A DNA stretch of 64,000 nt from Geodermatophilus sabuli (GTDB taxonomy: Bacteria > Actinomycetota > Actinomycetes > Mycobacteriales > Geodermatophilaceae), in assembly GCF_900215145.1 (NCBI RefSeq), contig NZ_OBDO01000010.1, positions 225,056 to 289,055 of the forward strand, in the 5' to 3' direction. Position numbers and translations under genes: made by a program. The notes below the pieces were generated by a model. That model had not been told where the DNA came from and made no database searches. It was given only the letters and a program-made list of their open reading frames with translations. Position 1 is the first letter of the stretch. Every line of letters starts with the position of its first letter. Below are positions 12,689 through 20,897 of this stretch, in pieces.

Positions 12689-13498
12689 TCACGGCCTCCC
12701 GGGGTCGGTGATCCGGACGACGACCTGCTCGTTGTTGGAGGTGTAGGCCTCGTACTCCACCTGCGCGCCGGTGCGCGCCAGCCACTCCTGCCAGGCCCGG
12801 AACTCGTGCTGCTCCCAGCCCGGGAAGTTGAAGAACTCGTCGAAGACGAGCACCGACCCCGCGGCCAGCCGCGGACCGACGAGGTCCAGGACCGTCACCG
12901 CCGAGGAGTAGAGGTCGCCGTCGACGTGCACGAGGTCGACGGTGCCGGGGTGGCCGTCCAGGAACCCGGGCAGGGTGTCCTCGAACCAGCCGACCACCAG
13001 CTCGGCACCGGCCACGTCCGGCAGCCCACCCACGGCGAAGGCGCCCGCACGGACGTGCGGCCGGTAGTCCTCCGGCAGACCCTTGAAGGAGTCGAAGCCG
13101 TAGACCTCCCGGCGGCCGCGCTCCCGCGCGATGACCTCCAGCGACCGCCCCTCGAACACCCCGAACTCCAGCGCCAGCCCACCGCGAGGGGCGATCTGCA
13201 CCCCGTACTCCAGGGTGCTCTCCCGGTCGTGGAAGGCACGGGCCGTCGGCATCGTCAGCGCGGCGAACCGCGCCGAGCCGATGGCCGCGTCCCGCTCCCC
13301 CGCGGCGAGCAGGTCCCGGCGCGCACGGAACTCCATCTCGTGGACGGCGCCGATCGCCCGGTCGACCTCGGCGGCGACGACCTCGCGGACCACCCGCGCC
13401 AGCCGGGCCTCGGCGGGCGCCACCACCGTCCGCACCAGCCACCGTCGCAGCGCCTGCTCGACCCTGCCCCGTCCCTGCTGCCGTCGTGCTCGCGACAT
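12689..13498 (-). CDS. TylF/MycF-like sugar O-methyltransferase
   Basis: A 269-residue class I SAM-dependent methyltransferase. SAM motif I is LALEFGVFEGRSLEVIA near residue 107. The conserved metal-binding acidic motif is VDLVHVDGDLYSSAVTVL, then VLVFDEFFNFPGWEQHE. TylF/MycF enzymes O-methylate sugars and need Mg2+ bound by these Asp residues. Its place directly after a GlfT2-type transferase suggests methylation of a wall or lipid-linked galactofuran, which is inference. ATG with GGAGGAGG about 7 nt upstream. A TAGGTT -10-like box lies at 13554-13559. Confidence 0.82.
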   Translation of the reverse strand: MSRARRQQGRGRVEQALRRWLVRTVVAPAEARLARVVREVVAAEVDRAIGAVHEMEFRARRDLLAAGERDAAIGSARFAALTMPTARAFHDRESTLEYGVQIAPRGGLALEFGVFEGRSLEVIARERGRREVYGFDSFKGLPEDYRPHVRAGAFAVGGLPDVAGAELVVGWFEDTLPGFLDGHPGTVDLVHVDGDLYSSAVTVLDLVGPRLAAGSVLVFDEFFNFPGWEQHEFRAWQEWLARTGAQVEYEAYTSNNEQVVVRITDPGRP

Positions 13499-13586
13499 GC
13501 GTCCGCCTCCTCCGCCCGGCGGCCGCCCTGGGTCGGCACCGGACCTCCCGGCGAACCTAGCGGTTGCCGGCCTGCCGCGGTCCGCG

Positions 13587-15458
13587 CTACTGGCTGTCGA
13601 ACAACCGGCTCCACGCCGCGCGGGAGGTCAGTTCCGGGACCCCGGCCCGCCACTGGTCCCGGGCCCGCTCGCCCTCGCGCGTCAGCCGCCACAGCACCGT
13701 GGCCCCCCGCCGGCCGAGTTCGCGCATCAGCTGTCGGTCGTAGCGACGCACCCGCACGCCCTCCTGCGAGGGGTCGGTCACCACGGCGGTCTCGAACAGC
13801 GACACGTGCCACCAGTAGGCGTCGGCGTCCGCGACGGCGGCCTTGCCCCGCGCCTTCCCGAGCAGCTGCCAGAGCACCCGCTTGGCCAGCACCGACTTCG
13901 GCATGGACGGCGTGCCCGCGGGAACGGCGCGCTCCACCGTGTCGGCGTCCACCCCGGGCACCGCCGACGCGGGGTGGTTCTTCGTCTCGGGATGGGAGGA
14001 CCACAGCGCGCGGATCTCCCGCGACACGGCGGCGCCGCCGTCGGCGAGCACCTCCGGCCCGCGCAGGAAGTCCTCGACGGCCTTGAGCATCAGCACCGCG
14101 AGCCCGTAGCGCATCGAGACGAGGTAGTTGGCCAGCTGCCGGGCCAGGTGCTCGACGATGCGGGAACGGTCGAAGTCGCCGTGCAGGGCGCTGGTGATCA
14201 GCGAGTTGCGGAAGCTGAAGTAGCGCGACCAGTCGTCCCAGTTCTTCCACGCGAAGTCCGCGTGCCACACCCCCGCCCCCGGGAGGGTCACGGTCGGGAA
14301 GCCTGCCTCCCGGGCGCGCAGGCCGAACTCGATGTCGTCCCACTGGAAGAAGACCGGCAGCGGGTAGCCGACCGCCGAGACCACCTCGGAGGGGATCAGG
14401 CAGGTCCACCAGGCGTTGTACGCCGCGTCGACCCGGACCTCCTGCCGCTGCTCGGTGACATCGGCGTTGGTCAGCGCGTCGGGGACCGGCAGCCCCGCCC
14501 GCAGGATGTCGAGGTCCGCGGACTCGGCGCCGACGTGCAGCCGCTCCGGGTGGAACAGGTTCAGCATCTGGCCGCCGACCAGGATCGGCTTCGTGGCGGC
14601 GTCGGCGAGGCCGGTCAGGCGCACCGCCGTGTCCGGCTCCAGCCGGATGTCGTCGTCCATCAGCAGCAGGTTGACCCGGTCGACGGTCTCGTTGCGGATC
14701 GCCTCGAAGATGCCCCGGGTGAAGCCGCCGGCGCCGCCGAGGTTCGGCTGCTGCACGTAGCGCAGCAGCGACCCGAGTGCCTCCTGCACCTGCGGGAACG
14801 CCGCCCGCGAGTCGACCGTGTCGGTGCCCTGGTCGATGACGTAGACCGCGCTCAGCCCCGAGGCGACCTCGACGTCGGACGCGAGGGTCTGCAGGGTGGC
14901 GATGCAGTCGTCGGCCCGGTTGTAGGTGCAGATCACCACGACCGTGGCACGCCGGCGCCGGACTGCCGGGACGGTCCACCGGGCCTGCGAGACGGTGAGC
15001 GGCGCATCTGCGGTCTCGAACTCCAGCCACAGGGCGCCGCCGTCGACGAACCGGTCGATGGCCGCGCTCAGCCGCACGTGCTCGGCCTCCGCGTCGGTCA
15101 CCCGGGCGGTGGACACCGTCCGCGAGATGCCCTTGCTGTCGGAGGCCAGCAGACGGATCAGCCCGGATCCGCTGGCGACCAGCGTGACCTCGACGCGGTC
15201 CGCGGAGGTCCAGCGCTGCCAGTAGGACGCCGGGAAGCGGCCGAAGTAGGTGTTGGTGGACAAGACGGCGAAGCCGTCCAGGACGACGCGGTCGCGCTCG
15301 CGCACCGCCGCACCCCGCTCGGCCCGGCTGTACAGCTCGGCGGGAGCCTCCGGGAAGGGCCCGGCGAAGAGGGTGCGCTGCACCAGCAGCCGTTCGTCCA
15401 CCGGGGTCGCCGCCGATGCACGCGTCTGGGAGACGGTCGTCTGCGATGAAAGGACCAT
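13587..15458 (-). CDS. GlfT2-type galactofuranosyltransferase, paralogue 1
   Basis: A 623-residue transferase with the same architecture as the glfT2 gene at 50.6 kb. An N-terminal beta-sandwich contains FGRFPASYWQRWT. The GT-A domain has VVICTYNRADDC, YVIDQG, NLGGAGGFTRGIFEA and the metal-binding LLMDDDIRLEPD. Then come the acceptor-side WWTCLIPSEVV, FFQWDDIEFGLRA and GVWH. All the catalytic Asp and His positions known from GlfT2 look present. Two copies imply two galactofuran products or a division between main chain and side chain. The ATG at 15458 starts the conserved part; upstream in-frame sequence is not conserved-looking. It stands between the YfhO-like gene and the methyltransferase. 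Confidence 0.85.
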   Translation of the reverse strand: MVLSSQTTVSQTRASAATPVDERLLVQRTLFAGPFPEAPAELYSRAERGAAVRERDRVVLDGFAVLSTNTYFGRFPASYWQRWTSADRVEVTLVASGSGLIRLLASDSKGISRTVSTARVTDAEAEHVRLSAAIDRFVDGGALWLEFETADAPLTVSQARWTVPAVRRRRATVVVICTYNRADDCIATLQTLASDVEVASGLSAVYVIDQGTDTVDSRAAFPQVQEALGSLLRYVQQPNLGGAGGFTRGIFEAIRNETVDRVNLLLMDDDIRLEPDTAVRLTGLADAATKPILVGGQMLNLFHPERLHVGAESADLDILRAGLPVPDALTNADVTEQRQEVRVDAAYNAWWTCLIPSEVVSAVGYPLPVFFQWDDIEFGLRAREAGFPTVTLPGAGVWHADFAWKNWDDWSRYFSFRNSLITSALHGDFDRSRIVEHLARQLANYLVSMRYGLAVLMLKAVEDFLRGPEVLADGGAAVSREIRALWSSHPETKNHPASAVPGVDADTVERAVPAGTPSMPKSVLAKRVLWQLLGKARGKAAVADADAYWWHVSLFETAVVTDPSQEGVRVRRYDRQLMRELGRRGATVLWRLTREGERARDQWRAGVPELTSRAAWSRLFDSQ

Positions 15459-15609
15459 GAGAGCGCTTACTCCCGTCGAGCGGTGATGGACTGCGCGCGA
15501 CCGTAACCGGGGCGGTCGCCGCCGGACCGCAACTCGGCGACGTCCGCGGTGAGTTGACCGGCGGGTGTGCTGCCGTGCCGGTCCGGTGTGGCGCTGCGTC
15601 GGCGAACCG

Positions 15610-17859
15610 TCACGGACGGGTGGGACGACGGCGACGGCGGCCCCACCACCAGACGGCGGACTGGACGAGCACCACCAGCGCGGCGGCCCCGGCGGCGAGG
15701 GCACCGGCCCGCAGTCCGGGTGCCCGGTACTCCACCACGAGCGTGTGCTCGCCGGCCGGGACCTCGACCGCCAGCAGGCCCACCGGGCCGTCGACCACCG
15801 TGGTCGGCCGGCCGTCGACGGTGGCGGTGTAGCCGGGCCAGGCCAGGCGGGTGAACAGCAGACGGCCGGCGTCCTCGGCGCGGTAGCGGACCTCCTCGCG
15901 CTGCGCGGTGGCGGAGTCGGCGAGGACGTCGGTCCCCGGCGACGCCCACGACACGCGGCCGTCGTCCGCCAGGGGCTCCTCCCGCACCCACACCACGCGG
16001 GCCGGCGTCTCGAGCGCCACCCGCCACCCCGGAGGCGGCCCGGCCTCCACGACGTCCGGCCGAAGTGACCGCTGCACGACCAGCGTCGACACCTCCATGG
16101 CGTCGACCAGCGGGACGTCGTAGCCCGGGCCGGCCGGCTGCCAGACGCGGTCGACCGCCTCCGGGCAGACCGCCCCCCGGTAGTCCATGCACAGCTCGGC
16201 GGTGAACTCGCGGAACCCGATGCCGCTGTAGCTGGTCACCGTGGACGCCCCGGCCGCCCGCGGCAGGTTGCCGAAGAGGATCTCGCCGCCGCGCATCTGC
16301 TCGGTGGTGACGTCGGCCAGGGCGGCCAGTTGCAGGACCGTGCCCTCGTACGCGGACATGCCCTCCGCCGCCTCGGCCAGGTCGTAGGCGGGCAGGACCG
16401 GCGGGGGGCTGCCCTCCGGACGGGCCGGGAACACGCTCGTCTGGAAGGTCAGGACGGCGGCGGTGCCGAGGACCACCACGGCACCCAGCGCGGGCAGCCC
16501 GCGGCGGCGACCGGCCAGCACGGCGAGCGCGGTGAACACACCGACGAGCAGCACGCCGGCCAGGTGGACCCCGCCGAGACCGGCCGGCTGCGCCGCCCAC
16601 GCCAGGTAGGCCCCGCCGACGACGACCGCTCCGCTGAGGACCGCGCGGCGGCGCACACCATCCGTCGCGAGCCCGGCGGTCAGGACGACGGCCACGAGGA
16701 CCGCGACCGGCAGCCACAGGTACTCGACCAGGCGCACCGGCCAGCGGAACAGCCAGAGGTTGGACGGGCCCAGCGTGGCCAGCAGGTACCAGCCGAGCAC
16801 GACGAACACGCTGACGAGCATGCGGGCGCGGCGGCGCAGCCGGTCCCAGCGCAGCCACGGCAGCAGCGGCAGGACGAACCAGGCGAGGTACGTGGAGGGG
16901 ACGCTCTCCAGCAGCGCGCCGTTCCAGTTGGTGATCGAGGGCAGGTAGCTCGGGGAGCTGGCCGCGGCGAGGTCGCCGAGGTCGGGCACGAGGAACGTGT
17001 CGTTGACGACGTCGGCCAACTGCTCCCGCGAGGACACCGGGGTCGCACCCAGCAGCGGCAGGAAGACCAGCAGGGCCACCGTCCCGACGCAGACCCCCAC
17101 CACGGCCAGGTGAGCCAGCCGGCCCCACTGGCGGCGGACGAGCAGGTCGATGCCGAGCGCAGCCACCACGACCGCCAGCCCGAGGGGGCCGTAGGGGTTG
17201 CCGGTGGTGACCGCGAGGAACCCGAAGAGGAACGGGACCACCGGGCTGAGCCGGCCCCGGGTCAGCCGGTGTGCGGACCACCAGAAGTGCGTGACCCAGG
17301 TGAAGGCCATCAGCCCGGCCGGCCACCCGGAGGCCTCGTACCAGAGGGTGAAGCCGGCGACCGGCAGGGCCGTCGCCACCACGGCCGCCGGCCACCGGGC
17401 GGCACCGTAACCGCGGGCGAGCAGGAACACGCCCATGGCGAGCACGCCGAGGAACTCGACCATCACGACGAACGCGGCCAGCGACAGGTTGTCGAAGGTC
17501 GAGACGAGCAGGGAGTTGAGCAGGACGACGGGGTTCCAGATGCCGGTCAGCGCCTCGGCGGCGTAGTTGCCGCCCACCCAGCCGGCCGGGTCCATGGCCG
17601 GCCACTGCCCGGCGCGAAGCTGCTGGCCGAACAGGTGCCACAGCGGGGCGAACTGCTCGTGCTGGTCGCCAACGTAGTAGAAGAAGTCGCCGCGCCACTG
17701 CGGGATGACGCCCAGCGCCCACACCAGCGCTCCGACGCCCCAGGCGACCAGCCACTCCGGCACCCGCCGGCGCCGCCGAGGTGCCGGCCCGGTTCCCGCG
17801 TCGACGGCGGCTCCGGGCGGCGCCACGGACGCCGGCTGCTCGTGCGTGCCGGCCGTCAC
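15610..17859 (-). CDS. YfhO-like polytopic membrane glycosyltransferase (GT-C type)
   Basis: A 749-residue membrane protein with about 12 hydrophobic segments in the first 480 residues, then an extracytoplasmic C-terminal domain and a last TM segment near 720-740. Early features are FFYYVGDQHEQFAPLW and the acidic loops expected of GT-C folds. The C-terminal domain has GYTATVDGRPTTVVDGP and GEHTLVVEYRAPG, a signature of YfhO family proteins. In Bacillus and Listeria YfhO moves a sugar from an undecaprenyl carrier to lipoteichoic acid outside the cell. The GTG start overlaps the GtrA gene by 4 bp. The acceptor here is unknown. Confidence 0.8.
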   Translation of the reverse strand: MTAGTHEQPASVAPPGAAVDAGTGPAPRRRRRVPEWLVAWGVGALVWALGVIPQWRGDFFYYVGDQHEQFAPLWHLFGQQLRAGQWPAMDPAGWVGGNYAAEALTGIWNPVVLLNSLLVSTFDNLSLAAFVVMVEFLGVLAMGVFLLARGYGAARWPAAVVATALPVAGFTLWYEASGWPAGLMAFTWVTHFWWSAHRLTRGRLSPVVPFLFGFLAVTTGNPYGPLGLAVVVAALGIDLLVRRQWGRLAHLAVVGVCVGTVALLVFLPLLGATPVSSREQLADVVNDTFLVPDLGDLAAASSPSYLPSITNWNGALLESVPSTYLAWFVLPLLPWLRWDRLRRRARMLVSVFVVLGWYLLATLGPSNLWLFRWPVRLVEYLWLPVAVLVAVVLTAGLATDGVRRRAVLSGAVVVGGAYLAWAAQPAGLGGVHLAGVLLVGVFTALAVLAGRRRGLPALGAVVVLGTAAVLTFQTSVFPARPEGSPPPVLPAYDLAEAAEGMSAYEGTVLQLAALADVTTEQMRGGEILFGNLPRAAGASTVTSYSGIGFREFTAELCMDYRGAVCPEAVDRVWQPAGPGYDVPLVDAMEVSTLVVQRSLRPDVVEAGPPPGWRVALETPARVVWVREEPLADDGRVSWASPGTDVLADSATAQREEVRYRAEDAGRLLFTRLAWPGYTATVDGRPTTVVDGPVGLLAVEVPAGEHTLVVEYRAPGLRAGALAAGAAALVVLVQSAVWWWGRRRRRPTRP

Positions 17860-18269
17860 CGGCCGTCCTCGCCGCCGGCGGCCACGGGCACCGGCCGCCG
17901 GCCGGCCAGCAGCCGCCGGGACAGCAGGTAGGTCACCGGGATCGCGGCCGCCGCGGCCACCAGCGGGGCGATGCGCTCACCCAGGCCGACCCACTCGACC
18001 AGCACCACCACCCCCACCGTCGTCATCACGTAGTTCGTCGCGTTGGTCAGCGGCCAGAGCGCGAACTTCCGCCAGGTCGGCCGGGTGCGGAAGGTCCAGT
18101 AGCAGTTGAGGAAGAACGACACGACCATCGCCACCGCGATGGCGCTCAGGTGGGCGGCCAGGTAGTGCATGACCGTGCGCAGCAGCAGGTAGGTGCCGTA
18201 GTAGACCCCGGTGTTCACGACACCGACGGCGGCGAAACGGACGACGGGACGCAGGCGGGCCGGGATCAC
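17856..18269 (-). CDS. GtrA-family membrane protein (candidate lipid-linked sugar flippase)
   Basis: A 137-residue protein with four hydrophobic helices (starting VRFAAVGVVNTGVYYGTYLL and AIAVAMVVSFFLNCYWTF), the GtrA/DPMS1 layout. GtrA and GtcA are proposed to flip polyprenyl-phosphate sugars to the outer leaflet. The GTG at 18269 is chosen because it makes a 4-bp GTGA overlap with the glycosyltransferase stop; a second GTG 6 bp upstream is possible. It also overlaps the YfhO-like gene by 4 bp, so the trio is translationally coupled. Confidence 0.85.
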   Translation of the reverse strand: MIPARLRPVVRFAAVGVVNTGVYYGTYLLLRTVMHYLAAHLSAIAVAMVVSFFLNCYWTFRTRPTWRKFALWPLTNATNYVMTTVGVVVLVEWVGLGERIAPLVAAAAAIPVTYLLSRRLLAGRRPVPVAAGGEDGR

Positions 18270-19450
18270 CTCCACGGCGCGGTGTCCCCGGGGGCCGCGC
18301 CCCCGTCGACGGCCGGTCGTGTGCCGCTCCCCCCATCGACCCGGTGCGCGGGCCGTGCGCTCCCCGCACCCGGGGGCGGCAGTGGCGCGCGCGGAGTGCC
18401 CACCGGTGCGCGCCGCGCCGCGCCGTCGGTGATGCCGTCGGTGATGCCGTCGGTGGCGACGTAGTTGCCGACCACGACGGTGCTGCGTGCCGGTGCCCGG
18501 GTACGCCGCGGCCGGACGGTCGGCTCGTGGTTGTCGCTGGACTCGGCGACGAGGAAGTGGGGTCGCTGCTTGGACTCGTAGTAGATGCGGCCGACGTACT
18601 CGCCGATCACCCCGAGGAAGAGCAACTGCAGCCCGCCCAGTCCGATGACCGCGGCCACGAGCGTGATGTACCCGGGCACGGTGACGCCGTCGACGATGGC
18701 CGCCACCACGAGGAACGCGGTGTAGCCGAACGCCAGCGCGGTGACCACGAGGCCCACGTAGATCGCCAGCCGCAGCGGGGCGTTGTTGAACGACATCACG
18801 CCGTCGATGCCGTAGTTGAGCAGCCGGCGCAGCGTCCAGCGGCTCGCGTCCCCGCCGTACCGGGCCTCGTTGCGGTAGTCGATCGTGGCCGTCGGGAAGC
18901 CGATCCAGGCGAACAGGCCCTTGGAGAAGCGGTTGTACTCGCCCAACTGCAGCAGCGCGTCCACCGCGCGTCGACTGAGCAGCCGGAAGTCGCCGACGCC
19001 GTCCTCGATCCGGACCTCGACGAGGGAGTTCACCAGCCGGTAGTAGGTCCGCGAGAGCAGCGTGCGGCCGAACGCGTCGCCGTCGCGGGTCCGGCGGGCC
19101 ACCACCTGGTCGTGGCCCTGGCGGTGCAGCTCGAGCATGTCCGCGATCAGCCGCGGGGGGTGCTGGAGGTCGGCGTCCATGATCACGACGGCGGCGCCCA
19201 GTGCGTAGGCGAGGCCGGCCAGCATCGCCGACTCCTTGCCGAAGTTCCGGCTCAGCGACACGTAGCGCACCCGGCGGTCCTCGGCGCTGAGCTGCCGCAG
19301 GACCTCGACCGTCCGGTCGCTGCTGCCGTCGTCGACCAGCACGATCTCGAGGTCGACCCCGGTGGGCTCCACCGCCGCCCGGACCCGGTCCACCAGTTCC
19401 GAGAGCACGTGCTCCTCGTTGTGGCAGGGCACGACGACGGACAGCAACAT
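18266..19450 (-). CDS. polyprenyl-phosphate glycosyltransferase (GtrB/CsbB-like GT2)
   Basis: A 394-residue GT2 enzyme. Residues 1-225 form the GT-A domain with VVVPCHNEEHVLSEL, LVDDGSSDRT, the DXD box VIMDADLQHPP and GVGDFRLLSRRAVDAL. Two TM segments lie near 230-250 and 265-290. GtrB/CsbB proteins make undecaprenyl-phosphate-linked sugar for a GT-C partner. The ATG at 19450 has GGGAGG 9 nt upstream; the ATG at 19459 abuts that site and is less likely. A C-terminal tail of about 100 residues is unusual, disordered and Pro/Arg-rich, and contains a TDGI repeat. Confidence 0.87.
   Translation of the reverse strand: MLLSVVVPCHNEEHVLSELVDRVRAAVEPTGVDLEIVLVDDGSSDRTVEVLRQLSAEDRRVRYVSLSRNFGKESAMLAGLAYALGAAVVIMDADLQHPPRLIADMLELHRQGHDQVVARRTRDGDAFGRTLLSRTYYRLVNSLVEVRIEDGVGDFRLLSRRAVDALLQLGEYNRFSKGLFAWIGFPTATIDYRNEARYGGDASRWTLRRLLNYGIDGVMSFNNAPLRLAIYVGLVVTALAFGYTAFLVVAAIVDGVTVPGYITLVAAVIGLGGLQLLFLGVIGEYVGRIYYESKQRPHFLVAESSDNHEPTVRPRRTRAPARSTVVVGNYVATDGITDGITDGAARRAPVGTPRAPLPPPGAGSARPAHRVDGGSGTRPAVDGGAAPGDTAPWR
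18424..18459 (-). repeat. 12-bp tandem repeat coding TDGI in the GT2 tail
   Basis: Three near-identical 12-bp units encode TDGITDGITDG in the disordered C-terminal tail of the GT2 gene. Whole-codon units keep the frame, so copy number can vary without harm. Confidence 0.7.
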
Positions 19451-19495
19451 GGACGCCATCCTCCCGGAACGGGAGCCGACATGCAGGCGTCCCCT

Positions 19496-19517
19496 GCGCG
19501 GTGGGGTCCACCGGCGC
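19496..19517 (-). terminator. hairpin after manA
   Basis: GCGC-GGTGG pairs with CCACC-GCGC around a 3-nt loop with one bulged base, 6 nt after the manA stop. It separates manA from the GT2/GtrA/YfhO operon. Confidence 0.55.
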
Positions 19518-19522
19518 GGACG

Positions 19523-20698
19523 TCAGCGCAGCTGTGTGGTGGTGCGGTACAGCACGGCCGGCCCGCGGGCGCTGATCGGCTCCCCGGCGGAGACGAACGC
19601 CGACTGGCCCTTCTCGAGCACCAGCTCGCCGTCGGCCGCGGCCAGCACGGCGCGCCCGTCGGTGCACAGCAGTACCTGCGGTCCGCGCGTGGTGAGCGTG
19701 CCGGACTGCTCGTCGAGCTGGACGTGGGTGAGGTCGAAGTCCTCCACCGGCACCGGGTAGCGCAGCCCGCCGGGGCCGAGGACGGGGTGGATGACCGGCA
19801 CCCGGCCGTCCTTGAAGTCGAGCACCTCGATCAGCGCCGCGAGGTCGACGTGCTTGGCGGTCAGGCCGCCGCGCAGCACGTTGTCCGAGCTGGCCATGAC
19901 CTCCACCCCGGCACCGCTGAGGTAGGCGTGCAGGTTGCCCGCGGGGAGGAACACCGCCTCACCCGGCGCCAGCTTGAGGTGGTTGCACATCAGCGAGATG
20001 ACCACGCCCGGGTCACCCGGGTAGGTCTCGGCCAGCGTCGCGGCCCAGCGGTAGGTGTTGATGAACTCCGGGTCGTGGGCGGTCACGAAGCGGGCGGCCG
20101 CCTCGGCGACCGCCGCCACGAGGGAGGACCGGCGCCGGCCGGACAGGGCGAGCAGCTGCGGGATGGCCGCCCGCAGCCCGCCGCGCGCCAGGGCGGCGAT
20201 CGTCGGCTTGAGCTCGGGCAGCTGCAGCTTGGCCAGGCAGTGCAGCGACTCCTCGACCGGCCGGAACCCGCACAGCGCCTCGAAGGTGGTGAGCGCGAGC
20301 AGGAGCTCGGGCTTGTGCCAGGGGTCCTTGAACGTCCGCGACGGGTCGTCGTGCGGGACCCCGGCGGCCTCCTCGGCAGCGAACCCGGCCGCAGCCTGCT
20401 CCATGGTCGGGTGCGCCTGCAGCGACAGGGGGGCGTCGGCGGCCAGCACCTTCATGAGGAACGGCAGCCGCGCGCCGAACCGCTCGACGACCGGCGCGCT
20501 CAGCAGCCGCACCGGCTCCTCGGCGATCGCCCGGTCCAGGGACCGCCCGTCGGCCAGCAGGCTCGGTTCGTCCGGGTGCGCCCCCATCCACAGCTCGGCG
20601 TGCGGGAGCTCGGAGGGGCTCGGCTGGCCGAGCAGCTCCGGGATGACGGTGCGACTCCCCCACGGGTAGAAGCGGACCGCACTGGTGAGCTGCCACAT
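19523..20698 (-). CDS. manA: mannose-6-phosphate isomerase, class I
   Basis: A 391-residue type I phosphomannose isomerase. It interconverts fructose-6-P and mannose-6-P, the entry to GDP-mannose. Zinc-site segments include LSLQAHPTMEQA and WHKPELLLAL, with the late motif FLPAGNLHAYLSGAGVEVMA carrying the catalytic region. The start MWQLTSAVRFYPWGS matches the family N-terminus. A TAACCT box 8 nt upstream points to a leaderless mRNA. With the SIS protein and phosphomannomutase nearby and manC at 47 kb, the GDP-mannose route is complete. Same neighbourhood as Rv3255c. Confidence 0.95.
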   Translation of the reverse strand: MWQLTSAVRFYPWGSRTVIPELLGQPSPSELPHAELWMGAHPDEPSLLADGRSLDRAIAEEPVRLLSAPVVERFGARLPFLMKVLAADAPLSLQAHPTMEQAAAGFAAEEAAGVPHDDPSRTFKDPWHKPELLLALTTFEALCGFRPVEESLHCLAKLQLPELKPTIAALARGGLRAAIPQLLALSGRRRSSLVAAVAEAAARFVTAHDPEFINTYRWAATLAETYPGDPGVVISLMCNHLKLAPGEAVFLPAGNLHAYLSGAGVEVMASSDNVLRGGLTAKHVDLAALIEVLDFKDGRVPVIHPVLGPGGLRYPVPVEDFDLTHVQLDEQSGTLTTRGPQVLLCTDGRAVLAAADGELVLEKGQSAFVSAGEPISARGPAVLYRTTTQLR

Positions 20699-20706
20699 CG
20701 GTGACG

Positions 20707-20712
20707 AGGTTA
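20707..20712 (-). promoter_or_regulatory. -10 box of manA, leaderless layout
   Basis: Minus-strand TAACCT, 8 nt before the manA ATG. Fits the TANNNT box of leaderless actinobacterial genes. Confidence 0.5.
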
Positions 20713-20843
20713 GTGGTGAGTCGAGCACACCGGGTATGTCGGAACCATCACGTACCGGATGGAGCCCCGACCCGCATTGCTCCCCCGTTCGGGTCAGTCC
20801 CACCTCCCGATCCGGTCGGCTCCAGGAACTCCGAGCGTCGGAC

Positions 20844-20897
20844 GGCCCCCTCCAGGGCGTCCCCGGACCTGCGAGGGGACCCAGGGGGGATCCCTCC
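20844..20897 (-). repeat. stop-abutting hairpin element, copy 3 (after glpD)
   Basis: The transcript reads the glpD TGA then GGAGGGATCCCCCC, a core with CCCCTCGCAGG, and closes with CCTGGAGGGGGCCGTCC. The arms match the family, while the core is more diverged than in the copies at 27.5 and 32.1 kb. Confidence 0.6.

Noticed and set aside
17856..19667. 603-codon minus-strand frame covering GtrA and GT2
   Set aside because: Its first three quarters read the GT2 gene out of frame; only the last 137 codons are the real GtrA gene.
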